Shown here piece by piece: positions 17,204-26,370 of a stretch of DNA of 64,000 bases. Source of the DNA: Mesorhizobium_K sp040049215 (GTDB taxonomy: Bacteria; Pseudomonadota; Alphaproteobacteria; Rhizobiales; Rhizobiaceae). Each line of letters opens with the position of its first letter. The first letter of the stretch is position 1. The notes beneath the pieces were generated by a model that saw only the letters and a program-made list of their open reading frames with translations, had not been told where the DNA came from and did no database searches. The translations under genes and the position numbers were made by a program. The DNA lies in the NCBI RefSeq assembly GCF_040049215.1, contig NZ_JBDZDN010000003.1, positions 372,001 through 436,000 on the forward strand. The letters run 5' to 3'.

Positions 17204-18259
17204 ATGGACCAGCGCGTCAAACCGGCACCGCATGAGATTCGTATTGCGCGCGCCGAAAACCCCAAGATGCGTGAGCGCGACCTCGCCGCGCAGCTTGGCG
17301 TATCGGAGGCGGAGTTCGTCGCCGCGCATTGCGGCGACGGCGTGCAGCGCATCGAGTCGCGCGTCAACGAGTTGCTGCTCGGGCTGGAAGCTGTCGGCGA
17401 GGTCATGGCGCTGACACGCAACGAAAGCGCGGTCCACGAGAAGATCGGCATCTACGACAAGGTCCAGGCAGGCGATCACGCCGCGCTGGTCCTCGGCGCC
17501 GATATCGACCTGCGAATCTTCCCGAAAACCTGGGCGCATGGTTTCGCGGTCGAGAAGCGCGAGGGCGACGAGATCCGCCGCTCGCTGCAGTTCTTCGACG
17601 AAGCCGGCGAAGCGGTGCACAAGGTACATCTGCGTCCCGCATCCAATCTCTACGCCTATCAGAAGCTTGTCGCGGCCCTGGTCTCGCCGGACCAGTCGCC
17701 GACGGTCGCGCTACAAGGCATCGCCGAGGGCGAGCCGGATACAGGCGAAACGGGGAGCGCCGAGGAATTGCGCGACCGCTGGAGCCGGATGACCGACGTG
17801 CATCAGTTCTTCGGCATGCTCAAGAAGTTGAAGCTGACGCGTCACCAGGCCGTGCACATGATCGGGGACGATTTTGCCTGGCGGCTCGCCGACGAAAGCC
17901 TGGCCGCCATGTTCAATCACGCGGCGGCAGGCGGCATGCCGATCATGTGCTTTGTCGGCAACCGCGGCTGCATCCAGATCCATTCCGGCCCGGTCAGCAA
18001 CATCAAGGTCATGGGTCCGTGGATCAACGTGCTCGATAAGACCTTTCATCTGCATCTGAGGCAGGACCGCGTCCGCGAACTCTGGACGGTGCGCAAGCCG
18101 ACCAAGGACGGCCACGTCACCTCGATCGAGGCATACGACGCCAGCCAGCAGATGATCATCCAGTTTTTCGGCCAGCGCCACGAAGGCGAACCGGAGCGCG
18201 ACGACTGGCGCTTCCTGGCCGAAAATCTGCCGCGCACCGCGCAATCGTCCGCGGCCTGA
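17204..18259 (+). CDS. hmuS: Hemin-degrading / heme-trafficking factor HmuS
   Basis: This 351-residue cytoplasmic protein belongs to the HmuS/ChuS/HemS family with two tandem similar halves. The N-terminal half has MRERDLAAQLGVSEAEFVAA, and the second half has WSRMTDVHQFFGMLKKL and GNRGCIQIHSGPV, matching the conserved heme-binding regions. Family members accept heme from the importer and release its iron or pass it on. It starts 10 bases after hmuP and is in the same operon. The length is normal. Confidence 0.92.
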   Translation: MDQRVKPAPHEIRIARAENPKMRERDLAAQLGVSEAEFVAAHCGDGVQRIESRVNELLLGLEAVGEVMALTRNESAVHEKIGIYDKVQAGDHAALVLGADIDLRIFPKTWAHGFAVEKREGDEIRRSLQFFDEAGEAVHKVHLRPASNLYAYQKLVAALVSPDQSPTVALQGIAEGEPDTGETGSAEELRDRWSRMTDVHQFFGMLKKLKLTRHQAVHMIGDDFAWRLADESLAAMFNHAAAGGMPIMCFVGNRGCIQIHSGPVSNIKVMGPWINVLDKTFHLHLRQDRVRELWTVRKPTKDGHVTSIEAYDASQQMIIQFFGQRHEGEPERDDWRFLAENLPRTAQSSAA

Positions 18260-18270
18260 GGAGCAGTTTC

Positions 18271-19170
18271 ATGGGTTACGCCAGATTGTTTACGCGCCTC
18301 CTTTGCGCGGGTTCGCTTCTGTTTGCGCTGGGTCTGGGCTCTCCCGCGGCGACGGCGGAACAAGGGCAGGAGATATTCAAGGACACGTCGCGCATCGCCT
18401 CGATCGGTGGCGCGATCACGGAGATCGTCTACGCGCTCGGCGAACAGGACAAGCTCGTCGCACGCGACTCCACCAGCCTCTATCCGGAAGCCGCGCTGAA
18501 GCTTCCCGATGTCGGTTATATGCGCGCCCTTTCTCCCGAAGGCGTGCTGTCGATCAATCCGACTGGAATCCTGGCTGTCGAAGGCAGCGGGCCGAAGGAA
18601 GCGATCGACGTGCTGAGAAAGGCGAGCGTGCCCTTCATCATGGTGCCCGAAACCTTCGACCACGCCGGCATCCTCGAAAAGATACGCGTCGTCGGGCAGG
18701 CAATGGGCGCAGAGGAGAAGGCGGCCGCGCTGTCGGGGAAAGTCGAGGCCGACCTCGCCGCCGCGGAAAAACTGACCGCCGGAATCGCCGACAGGAAGCG
18801 CGTGCTTTTTATCCTCTCCATGCAGGGAGGAAAGCTTCTTGCGGCCGGCTCGAACACGGCGGCGAACGGCATCATCGAACTTGCTGGCGGCGTGAATGCC
18901 GTCGACGGCTTTTCAGGATACAGGCAACTGTCCGACGAGGCTGCGATCTTGGCCAGACCGGACATCATATTGATGATGGATCGGGGCGGCGATCATGGCC
19001 CAGCGGATGCCGAGCTTTTCACTCATCCCGCCATCGCATCGACGCCGGCGGGTCAGGCAAAACGGTTGGTCCGGCTCGACGCCAACTATCTGCTCGGATT
19101 CGGCCCCCGTACGGCCGGCGCGATACGCGATCTGGCGACCGCGCTCTACGGTGATGAATTGAAGGGCTGA
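18271..19170 (+). CDS. hmuT: Periplasmic hemin-binding protein HmuT
   Basis: This 299-residue substrate-binding protein begins with a signal peptide (LLCAGSLLFALGLGSPAATA) and then a class III, BtuF-like fold. RIASIGGAITEIVYALG is the typical start of the first lobe, and DVGYMRALSPEGVLSINPTG is a family landmark. It carries heme from the receptor to HmuU. It sits 11 bases after hmuS and 1 base before hmuU. Confidence 0.93.
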   Translation: MGYARLFTRLLCAGSLLFALGLGSPAATAEQGQEIFKDTSRIASIGGAITEIVYALGEQDKLVARDSTSLYPEAALKLPDVGYMRALSPEGVLSINPTGILAVEGSGPKEAIDVLRKASVPFIMVPETFDHAGILEKIRVVGQAMGAEEKAAALSGKVEADLAAAEKLTAGIADRKRVLFILSMQGGKLLAAGSNTAANGIIELAGGVNAVDGFSGYRQLSDEAAILARPDIILMMDRGGDHGPADAELFTHPAIASTPAGQAKRLVRLDANYLLGFGPRTAGAIRDLATALYGDELKG

Positions 19171-19171
19171 C

Positions 19172-20275
19172 ATGTCCCTTGGTCCGGCTGCCGGGGTGAT
19201 CGGGACGAGGAATGCAACGGCCGTCCATGGCGACCGTGCTTCGCGTGCGCGATTTGCTATTCTGCTCCTCGCCATCCTGCTCGTGGCGACGGTCCTTTTC
19301 AGCCTTGCGTCGGGCGCGTCAAACGCATCTGCCCTTGCCCTCGTCCGCGGCTGGCTGCTGGCAACGTCCTCCGCCGATCCGATATCGATCCGCGACGGCA
19401 TCATCGTATACGATATCCGCCTGCCACGCGTGATCATGGGCGTGCTGATAGGCGCCGCGCTGGCCGTGTCCGGCGCGGTGCTGCAGGGGCTTTTCCGCAA
19501 CCCGCTGGCCGATCCGGGGCTGGTCGGCGTGTCTGCCGGCTCCAGCCTCGGCGCAGTCTCGGTTATAGTGCTCGGCGCCAGCACGCTTGCGCCACTGACT
19601 GAGATGTTCGGAACCTTCGCGCTGCCGCTCGCCGCCTTTGTCGGCGGGTTGGTCACGACTCTCGTTCTTTATCGCGTCGCGACCAGGCAGGGACGGACAT
19701 CGGTCGCCACGATGCTGCTTGCCGGCATCGCCATCGCCGCGCTTGCGATGGCGCTCACCGGGATCCTGATCTTCATGGCCGACGACCGGCAGTTGCGCGA
19801 CCTGACCTTCTGGCAACTCGGATCTCTGGCCGGCGCGACCTGGCAGAAAATCGGCGCCGTCGCTCCGATCATCGTCGTGGCCCTGGCGACGACACCGTTC
19901 GTGGCAGGCGGACTCAACGCGCTGGCGCTCGGCGAGGCGACGGCAGGCCATCTCGGCATTCCCGTCCAGCGGCTGAAATACATTGCCATCCTGTCGGTGT
20001 CGGCGGCCGTCGGCGCATCGGTATCCGTCAGCGGCGGCATCGGCTTCGTCGGCATCGTCGTGCCGCACCTTTTGCGTCTGCTCATTGGACCGGACAACCG
20101 CTATCTGCTGCCGGCCTCGGCGTTGCTGGGCGCCAGCATGCTTTTGCTAGCGGACGCCGTCAGCAGGACGATCGTCGCTCCGGCCGAGCTTCCGATCGGC
20201 ATCGTCACCGCGACGGTAGGCGCTCCCTTCTTCCTCTGGATCCTCCTGCGCCGCCGCGGGATTCTGGACCTGTGA
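19172..20275 (+). CDS. hmuU: Heme ABC transporter permease HmuU
   Basis: This 367-residue FecCD/BtuC-type permease has about ten membrane helices. Conserved segments include RLPRVIMGVLIGAALAVSGA, LQGLFRNPLADPGLVGVSAG and GGIGFVGIVVPHLLR, the last containing the contact with the ATPase. Two copies with HmuV form the inner-membrane heme importer. An N-terminal extension of about 20 residues precedes the first helix, so the true start may be slightly downstream, but the ATG one base after the hmuT stop suits coupled translation. Confidence 0.93.
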   Translation: MSLGPAAGVIGTRNATAVHGDRASRARFAILLLAILLVATVLFSLASGASNASALALVRGWLLATSSADPISIRDGIIVYDIRLPRVIMGVLIGAALAVSGAVLQGLFRNPLADPGLVGVSAGSSLGAVSVIVLGASTLAPLTEMFGTFALPLAAFVGGLVTTLVLYRVATRQGRTSVATMLLAGIAIAALAMALTGILIFMADDRQLRDLTFWQLGSLAGATWQKIGAVAPIIVVALATTPFVAGGLNALALGEATAGHLGIPVQRLKYIAILSVSAAVGASVSVSGGIGFVGIVVPHLLRLLIGPDNRYLLPASALLGASMLLLADAVSRTIVAPAELPIGIVTATVGAPFFLWILLRRRGILDL

Positions 20276-20282
20276 GCCGGTA

Positions 20283-21074
20283 ATGATCGAAGCGCGCGAC
20301 CTATCCGTATCCATCGGCGGCCGGAAGATCATCTCGAACGTGGATTTCGAGGTGAAGCCCGGCGAACTGGCCGCGATCGTCGGCCCGAACGGTTCGGGCA
20401 AGACCACCTTTCTCAAGGCGCTCTCGGCCGAGCTTCCCTACACCGGCCGCGTGAGCATGAACGGCCGCGACCTTGCCATGATGAAGGCCTGGGAGGCCGC
20501 GTCGCTGCGCGCCGTGCTGCCGCAGGCGACCGCGCTGTCCTTTCCGTTCACCGTGCGCGAGATCGTCAAGCTCGGACTGACCGGCGGACGTTCCGGGGCG
20601 CTGGCCGGCGAGGATGAGCGCCTGCCGGAACGGGCGCTTGCGCGCGTCGACCTCGACGGGTTCGCGGGCCGCTTCTACCAGGAGCTTTCAGGCGGCGAGC
20701 AGCAGCGTGTCCAGCTTGCCCGCGTGCTCTGTCAGGTCTGGGCGCCGGTCCTCGACGGCAAGCCGCGCTACCTGTTCCTCGACGAACCGGTCTCCAGCCT
20801 CGACATCAAGCATCAACTCATCATCATGAACCTGGCGCGCGATTTCGCCACGCGTGGGGGAGGGGTGGTCGCCATCCTGCACGACCTCAATCTGACGGCC
20901 ATGTACGCCGGTCGCATCTTCGTCATGCATCGCGGCCGGCTGGCTGCGGCCGGTTCGCCCCTGGAGGTGCTTAGCGATGAACTGATCTCGAATGTATTCG
21001 AATGCAAGCTGAAGGTAGGGGTGCTGCCGGCCGCCGGTACGCCCTTCGTGCTGCCGCAGTCGGCGGGGCTGTAA
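20283..21074 (+). CDS. hmuV: Heme ABC transporter ATP-binding protein HmuV
   Basis: This 263-residue ABC ATPase has the Walker A motif GPNGSGKTT, the signature ELSGGEQQRVQLARVL, the Walker B segment YLFLDEPVSSLD and the switch histidine in ILHDLNLT. It drives import through HmuU. It is the last gene of the operon. Its stop codon directly abuts the stop codon of the convergent rirA gene, with no bases between them. Confidence 0.94.
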   Translation: MIEARDLSVSIGGRKIISNVDFEVKPGELAAIVGPNGSGKTTFLKALSAELPYTGRVSMNGRDLAMMKAWEAASLRAVLPQATALSFPFTVREIVKLGLTGGRSGALAGEDERLPERALARVDLDGFAGRFYQELSGGEQQRVQLARVLCQVWAPVLDGKPRYLFLDEPVSSLDIKHQLIIMNLARDFATRGGGVVAILHDLNLTAMYAGRIFVMHRGRLAAAGSPLEVLSDELISNVFECKLKVGVLPAAGTPFVLPQSAGL

Positions 21075-21539
21075 CTATCCAGCGAGTGCCTGCGGCTGGA
21101 TCGGCATTTCAATGCCGAGCAGGCCGCGCATATCGGGCTTCGCCGCCACCAGGTCGGCGATGGAATGGCGCATCAGGACTGCGAAGAATGCGTTCAGCGC
21201 TTCGCGCAGCGCCGAGTTCAGCGCGCAGGAATCGACCAGCGGGCACTCGGCGGCGTCGCTCTCGAAACACTCGGCCATGGCGAAATTCTCTTCCGTCACG
21301 CGCACCACATCGAACAGCGTGATCTGCTCCGCCGGTCGGCCGAGCCGCACGCCGCCGTTGCGGCCGCGTACAGTCTGAACCAGCCCGTGCTCGACAAGCG
21401 GCTGCAGGATCTTGAACAGGAACAGCTCGGATACGGAATACGCGCTTGCGATCTCCGGAATCCGGCTCAGACGGCCATCGTTGGCGGCGCAGTACATGAG
21501 TATGCGCATCGCGTAGTTGGTCTGTCGCGTAAGCCGCAT
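21075..21539 (-). CDS. rirA: Rrf2 family iron-responsive regulator RirA
   Basis: This 154-residue Rrf2-family regulator begins MRLTRQTNYAMRILMYCAAN, the RirA start, with a winged helix-turn-helix (ASAYSVSELFLFKILQPL, RGRNGGVRLGRP). The cysteines at 91, 99 and 105 (ECFESDAAECPLVDSC) are the iron-sulfur ligands. With an intact cluster RirA represses iron and heme uptake genes in rhizobia. Its location next to hmuV makes control of this locus very likely, and the TGA-N9-TCA box upstream of hmuP fits. A palindrome sits upstream of its own start. Confidence 0.95.
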   Translation of the reverse strand: MRLTRQTNYAMRILMYCAANDGRLSRIPEIASAYSVSELFLFKILQPLVEHGLVQTVRGRNGGVRLGRPAEQITLFDVVRVTEENFAMAECFESDAAECPLVDSCALNSALREALNAFFAVLMRHSIADLVAAKPDMRGLLGIEMPIQPQALAG

Positions 21540-21571
21540 GGGGCAAGTCCTCGCGAAGCTGGGGTCAATTT

Positions 21572-21588
21572 GGAATATGGCCTATTCC
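21572..21588. promoter_or_regulatory. Palindrome upstream of rirA
   Basis: Perfect arms GGAATA and TATTCC flank five bases, 33-49 bases upstream of the rirA start codon. The adjoining TTAGAACAATTCCAGA is AT-rich and partly symmetric. Position suggests an operator for RirA itself or for another iron regulator such as Irr, but the sequence does not match the TGA-N9-TCA box, so the regulator is unknown. Confidence 0.4.
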
Positions 21589-21817
21589 TTAGAACAATTC
21601 CAGACAAGAAGCCAATAAAACCTGAATTCCTTTATCTACTTTCGTGCGGATGGCGGCTTATTTGCGACATGTCCCATGGTCGCGAGGGGACCGGAACGGG
21701 CGATGCCCGCTACACCGAGGCAAGGCATCATGAATACGCGCCCCGATTGCTGCAGACGAGGTCTTCGAACCCTATCTTCGATGTCAGCACGCTTCGTCAA
21801 CCGGAGACCGACCGGCC

Positions 21818-23116
21818 ATGCCTTCAGCAATCGAATCCGCACTGCCGGACGGCATTCCCGCACCCGAGGACGCGCATAAGCTCGCCGCGCTCAGGCGAAC
21901 GAAAGCTATTGCGACGGGCGCTCTCGCCCTTTGCGTCGCGGTGTTCGCGCTGGCGAAATATTTCGAGCCGGTGTGGCCGTGGCTGTCCTTCGTGGCCGCC
22001 TTCGCCGAAGCGGCGACGATCGGCGGCATTGCCGACTGGTACGCCGTGGTGGCGCTGTTCAGGCGGCCGCTCGGACTGCCGATCCCGCACACCGCCATCA
22101 TCCCCGAGAACCGGAACCGAATCGCCGACAATCTCGGCCGCTTCATAGAAGCCAACTTCCTCGCACCCGGACCGGTGCGGGACAAGCTCCGGCAAGTCGA
22201 CTTCGCCGCGCTGGTCGCCGATTGGCTGACCGGTCCCGACCGTGCGGCCGGCCTGTCTCGCTTCGTCGCGCGGCTCGTTCCGCAGACCCTCACGGCGTTG
22301 GAGGGATCCGGGCTGCGCGACTTCATCAAGCAGCGCATGCAGGACGAAATCGGGAAGGTGAAGGTTGCACCGCTCGCCGCCGACCTGCTCTCTGCCTTTA
22401 CCGAGGATCGCCGCCACCAGAAGCTGTTCGACGAGTTCATCAAGGTTGTCGGCCGTTTTCTGAACGACGAGCAGGCCTTGGCGACGATGCGCGAGAGGAT
22501 TCGCGAGGAGTTGCCGTCGCTGTTCAACCTGTTTCGCGCCGATGCCTACCTGCTCAAGAAGATCGTTGCCTCCGCCGGCTCGCTGCTCGAAGAGGTGAGG
22601 GCGGACGCCGACCATCCCACGCGGCTGGAATTCGACCGTTTCGTGCACCGGTTCATCGAGCGCCTGCGCCACTCGAAGGACTACGCCAGGCGCGCCGAGA
22701 AGCTGAAACTTGACCTGCTCGCTCGTCCCGAAGTGGCTGAATTCGCTCAGGATGTCTGGGAAAGCACGCGCCGCTTCGTCGAGCAGGACGCGAAAGCCGA
22801 CGATTCGGTGATACGCCGGCATCTGGCATCGATGTTCGTCGACATCGGGCGCCATCTTGGCACGGATCCGCAGATCCGCGCGGATATGAACGAAGGTTTC
22901 GTCGTGGCGCTATCGTCGTTTGTCGAGAGCCAGAAGAGCGGCGTCTCCACCTTCATAGCCGATCAGGTGCGGCGCTGGGATCTTGTCCAACTCACCCGCC
23001 TGATCGAAATCAATATCGGCAGGGACCTGCAGTACATCCGGTTTAACGGCATGCTGATCGGCGGGCTTGCCGGGGTGATCCTGCACGTCGCGGAACGGCT
23101 GTTTCTGACAGGCTGA
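21818..23116 (+). CDS. DUF445 family membrane protein
   Basis: This 432-residue protein of the DUF445 (YjiN/YheB-like) family has two membrane helices near the N-terminus (residues about 30-75, with IADWYAVVALFRRPLGLPIP just after) and one at the very C-terminus (MLIGGLAGVILHVAERLFL). The long middle part is helical and charged, with probable coiled-coil character. The function of the family is unknown; a role at the envelope is suggested by its topology. The ATG follows GGAG. It stands alone, with a 278-base region upstream that holds only the rirA control sequences and no convincing gene. Confidence 0.88.
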   Translation: MPSAIESALPDGIPAPEDAHKLAALRRTKAIATGALALCVAVFALAKYFEPVWPWLSFVAAFAEAATIGGIADWYAVVALFRRPLGLPIPHTAIIPENRNRIADNLGRFIEANFLAPGPVRDKLRQVDFAALVADWLTGPDRAAGLSRFVARLVPQTLTALEGSGLRDFIKQRMQDEIGKVKVAPLAADLLSAFTEDRRHQKLFDEFIKVVGRFLNDEQALATMRERIREELPSLFNLFRADAYLLKKIVASAGSLLEEVRADADHPTRLEFDRFVHRFIERLRHSKDYARRAEKLKLDLLARPEVAEFAQDVWESTRRFVEQDAKADDSVIRRHLASMFVDIGRHLGTDPQIRADMNEGFVVALSSFVESQKSGVSTFIADQVRRWDLVQLTRLIEINIGRDLQYIRFNGMLIGGLAGVILHVAERLFLTG

Positions 23117-23278
23117 GGGAAGCGCTGCCCGCCGAAAGTTCAATATGCGACGGCTGCCGGCGGGAGCATTCTCGCGTGCGAAGCAGAAAAACGCTTTTCC
23201 GACAGATCGTTGTGGATATAGGTTGCGCTAGCCGGACTTCGGCGTCGAGTACCTAGGCAGAGGACCAAGGGAGGGATC

Positions 23279-23776
23279 ATGTCCAACGTATCGTTGGTGG
23301 TGAATGGGCGGAGTGTGAGCGCCGACGTTGAGGACCGAACGCTTCTGGTCCATTTTCTGAGGGAAAATCTGGGACTTACGGGAACCCATGTCGGCTGCGA
23401 CACGTCGCAGTGCGGCGCCTGCGTGGTGCATATCGACGGCAAGGCGGTCAAGTCCTGCACGATGCTCGCCGCACAGGCCTCGGGCTCGACAATCGTTACG
23501 ATTGAAGGACTTGCGGACGGCGCCGAGCTCCACCCGGTGCAGGCGGCCTTCAAGGAGCACCACGGGCTGCAATGCGGTTTCTGCACGCCCGGAATGATCA
23601 TGGCGGCGACCGACATGATCAGCCGGCACCCGGAGGGCCTGGACGAGGCGACAGTGCGCGCCGAACTCGAAGGCAACATCTGCCGCTGCACCGGATATCA
23701 CAACATCGTCAAGGCGATACTGGCGGCCTCTCAAGCGATGGCCAAGGGTCAAAAGGGCGCGGCCAAGGCGGCCTGA
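23279..23776 (+). CDS. coxS: CO-dehydrogenase-like small subunit, [2Fe-2S] protein
   Basis: This 165-residue subunit carries two [2Fe-2S] clusters. One set is Cys40, 45, 48 and 60 (plant-ferredoxin-like); the other is Cys99, 102, 135 and 137 (QCGFC and CRCTGY). It moves electrons from the molybdenum site in CoxL to the FAD in CoxM. The start has GGGAGGG upstream. The gene order S-L-M is that of form II enzymes, which are often called CO dehydrogenase but whose substrate is frequently something else. Confidence 0.9.
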   Translation: MSNVSLVVNGRSVSADVEDRTLLVHFLRENLGLTGTHVGCDTSQCGACVVHIDGKAVKSCTMLAAQASGSTIVTIEGLADGAELHPVQAAFKEHHGLQCGFCTPGMIMAATDMISRHPEGLDEATVRAELEGNICRCTGYHNIVKAILAASQAMAKGQKGAAKAA

Positions 23777-23915
23777 GAAATTCCGAGCGTGGACAGAATT
23801 CCCGACCGGCCCCGACGCGACATGATTTCGACAAGCGATTCCAAGGGCCTAGCCGGCACCGCGACAAAAGACACGCGGAAATCTGTTCACATCATGGTTC
23901 AGGAGGAGGACTCTG

Positions 23916-26258
23916 ATGGGTATTGAGGGAATTGGCGCGCGCGTCGCGCGAAAAGAAGACAAAAGGTTCATCACCGGCGCCGGCCGCTATGTCGACGACA
24001 TGGTCGTGCCCGGAATGAAGCATGCGGCTTTCGTCAGAAGCCCGCATGCGCATGCCGAGATCGTCTCGATCGACGTGGCCGCCGCGAAGGCGATGCCGGG
24101 CGTCATCGGGGTGCTTACCGGCAAGGAGCTGAAAGCCGACGGCATCGGCAACCTGATCTGCGGATGGATGATCCACTCCAAGGACGGCACGCCGATGAAG
24201 ATGGGCGCCTGGTCGCCGCTGGCGGTGGACAAGGTGCGGTATGTCGGCGACGCCGTTGTCGTCGTCGTTGCCGAGACGAAGAGCCTGGCGCGCGACGCCG
24301 CCGAGGCGGTCGCGATCACCTACAAGGAACTGCCGTCGGTTACCGACGCGTCGAAGGCGATGGAAGCCGGCCAGCCGCAGATCCATCCTGAAGCGGAAAA
24401 CAATCTGATCTTCGACTGGGACCTCGGCAATGCCGACGAGACCGCTGCGGCCTTCGCCAAGGCGGCGCATATCGTAAAGCTCGACATCATCAACAACCGC
24501 CTCATTCCGAACGCGATGGAGCCGCGCGCCGCCCTCGGCCAATACGACAAGGCGGAGGACCACTACACCTGCTGGACGACCTCGCAGAACCCGCACCTCG
24601 CCCGGCTGGTGATGAGCGCCTTCTACAACATCGCGCCTGAAAACAAGCTGCGCGTCATCGCGCCTGACGTCGGCGGCGGCTTCGGTTCGAAGATCTACAT
24701 CTACCCCGAAGAGATCGTCTGCCTGTGGGCCTCGAAGAAGACCGGCGTGCCGGTGAAATGGGTGGCCGACCGGACCGAGAGCTTCCTCTGCGACGCGCAC
24801 GGCCGCGACCATCACACCCATGCCGAGATGGCGTTCGACAGCGACCACAAGATCACTGGCTTCAAGGTCGACATGCAGGTCAATCTGGGCGCCTACATGT
24901 CGCTGTTCTCGTCGGTGACCCCGACCTATCTGTGCGCGACGCTGCTGTCGGGCCAGTACAACATTCCCGCGATCCTCGCCAATGTGAAGGCGATCTACAC
25001 CAACACGGCGCCCGTCGACGCCTATCGCGGCGCCGGTAGGCCCGAGACGACCTATGTCCTCGAGCGCATGATGGAGGTGGCGGCGCGGCAGTTCGGCATG
25101 AGTCCGGTCGAACTCAGGCGGAAAAACTTCATCCGCGAGTTCCCGCACCAGACGCCGGTGGTGCTGATGTATGACGCCGGCGACTACGACGCCTCGCTCG
25201 ACGCAGCGCTGAAGGCTTCGGACCATGCAGGCTTCCCTGCGCGGCGGGAGGAGGCCAGGAAGCGCGGCAAGCTGCGCGGCATCGGCATGAGCTGCTATAT
25301 CGAGGCCTGCGGCATCGCGCCGTCGGCGGCGGTCGGCAGCCTGGGCGCAGGCGTCGGCCTTTGGGAAAGTGCGGAGGTGCGCGTCAACGCGGTCGGCACG
25401 ATCGAGGTGCTGACCGGCTCGCACAGCCACGGCCAGGGTCACGAGACGACGTTCGCGCAGCTCGTCAATTCGCGCTTCGGCCTGCCCATCGAGCAGGTGT
25501 CGATCGTGCATGGCGACACCGACAAGGTGCAGATGGGCATGGGCACGTACGGCTCGCGCTCGGGCGCGGTCGGCATGAGCGCGATCGTCAAGGCGCTCGA
25601 CAAGGTCGAGGCCAAGGCGAAGAAGATCGCCGCGCACCTGCTCGAAGCCGACGAAGGCGACATCGTCATCGAGGACGGCGCGCTGAAGGTCGCCGGCACC
25701 GACAAGACCATACCGTGGTTCCAGATGGCGCTGGCCGCCTACACCGCGCACAATCTGCCGTCCGGCATGGAGCCGGGCCTGAAGGAGACGGCGTTCTACG
25801 ATCCCAGCAACTTCACCTTCCCGGCAGGCTGCTATGTCTGCGAGGTCGAGATCGACCCGGAGACGGGGGTGACCGACATTGTGCAGTTCGTCGCCGCCGA
25901 CGATTTCGGCAACATCATCAACCCGATGATCGTCGAGGGCCAGGTGCATGGCGGCATCGCGCAAGGCGTCGGCCAGGCGCTGCTCGAAGGCGCGGTCTAC
26001 GACGACAACGGCCAGCTCGTGACGGCGAGTTACATGGACTATGCGATGCCGCGAGCGGGCGACCTGCCATCGTTCCAGGTGTCGACCTCGAACACGCCGT
26101 GCCCGTCGAATCCGCTTGGCATCAAGGGCTGCGGCGAGGCCGGCGCGATCGGTTCGCCGCCGGCGGTGATCAACGCGATCACCGACGCGCTCGGCCACGA
26201 AAACCTGACCATGCCGGCGACGCCGCTGAAGGTGTGGCGGGCAATCAACAAACACTGA
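23916..26258 (+). CDS. coxL: Xanthine-dehydrogenase-family molybdopterin-binding subunit, CoxL form II
   Basis: This 780-residue large subunit binds molybdopterin cytosine dinucleotide. The active-site loop reads AYRGAGRPE (around residue 368), the form II sequence, not the AYxCSFR loop of true form I CO dehydrogenases. Other landmarks are PDVGGGFGSK, GSHSHGQGHETTFAQ and the C-terminal GCGEAGAIGSPPAVINAI with its catalytic glutamate. Because the cysteine that carries copper in form I is absent, oxidation of CO is doubtful and an aldehyde or heterocycle hydroxylase role is more likely. GGAGGAGG precedes the ATG. No coxD/E/F maturation genes are adjacent. Confidence 0.9.
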   Translation: MGIEGIGARVARKEDKRFITGAGRYVDDMVVPGMKHAAFVRSPHAHAEIVSIDVAAAKAMPGVIGVLTGKELKADGIGNLICGWMIHSKDGTPMKMGAWSPLAVDKVRYVGDAVVVVVAETKSLARDAAEAVAITYKELPSVTDASKAMEAGQPQIHPEAENNLIFDWDLGNADETAAAFAKAAHIVKLDIINNRLIPNAMEPRAALGQYDKAEDHYTCWTTSQNPHLARLVMSAFYNIAPENKLRVIAPDVGGGFGSKIYIYPEEIVCLWASKKTGVPVKWVADRTESFLCDAHGRDHHTHAEMAFDSDHKITGFKVDMQVNLGAYMSLFSSVTPTYLCATLLSGQYNIPAILANVKAIYTNTAPVDAYRGAGRPETTYVLERMMEVAARQFGMSPVELRRKNFIREFPHQTPVVLMYDAGDYDASLDAALKASDHAGFPARREEARKRGKLRGIGMSCYIEACGIAPSAAVGSLGAGVGLWESAEVRVNAVGTIEVLTGSHSHGQGHETTFAQLVNSRFGLPIEQVSIVHGDTDKVQMGMGTYGSRSGAVGMSAIVKALDKVEAKAKKIAAHLLEADEGDIVIEDGALKVAGTDKTIPWFQMALAAYTAHNLPSGMEPGLKETAFYDPSNFTFPAGCYVCEVEIDPETGVTDIVQFVAADDFGNIINPMIVEGQVHGGIAQGVGQALLEGAVYDDNGQLVTASYMDYAMPRAGDLPSFQVSTSNTPCPSNPLGIKGCGEAGAIGSPPAVINAITDALGHENLTMPATPLKVWRAINKH

Positions 26259-26264
26259 GGGAGT

Positions 26265-26345
26265 AGTGAGTAGGGAATAGTGAGTAGTGGAAAGAGGCGG
26301 ACAGGCCTCGGCGAACTACTCACTACTGACTAATCCCTACTCACT
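26265..26345. repeat. Long inverted repeat between coxL and coxM
   Basis: The arms at 26265-26289 and 26321-26345 are 25 bases each and pair with only two mismatches. They are built from AGTGAGTAG-like units. Inside the 31-base loop a second small stem, GAGGC and GCCTC (26294-26298 and 26305-26309), can form. The element starts six bases after the coxL stop and ends 25 bases before coxM, so it is transcribed within the operon. Similar AGTAGTGAGTAG-type intergenic repeats are common in mesorhizobial genomes (recalled knowledge). It may set mRNA stability or subunit ratio. Confidence 0.85.
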
Positions 26346-26370
26346 CTCTTTCCGAAGGGAGAGAAACCAA

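Noticed and set aside
21589..21604. Irr-box-like sequence TTAGAACAATTCCAGA upstream of rirA
   Set aside because: It has mismatches and the wrong spacing against the recalled ICE consensus, so it is only mentioned with the neighbouring palindrome.
23892..26255. Open frame of 787 codons on the strand opposite coxL
   Set aside because: It mirrors the coxL gene codon for codon, is extremely rich in Arg, His and Asp, has no recognisable domain, and is the usual by-product of high-GC coding sequence.
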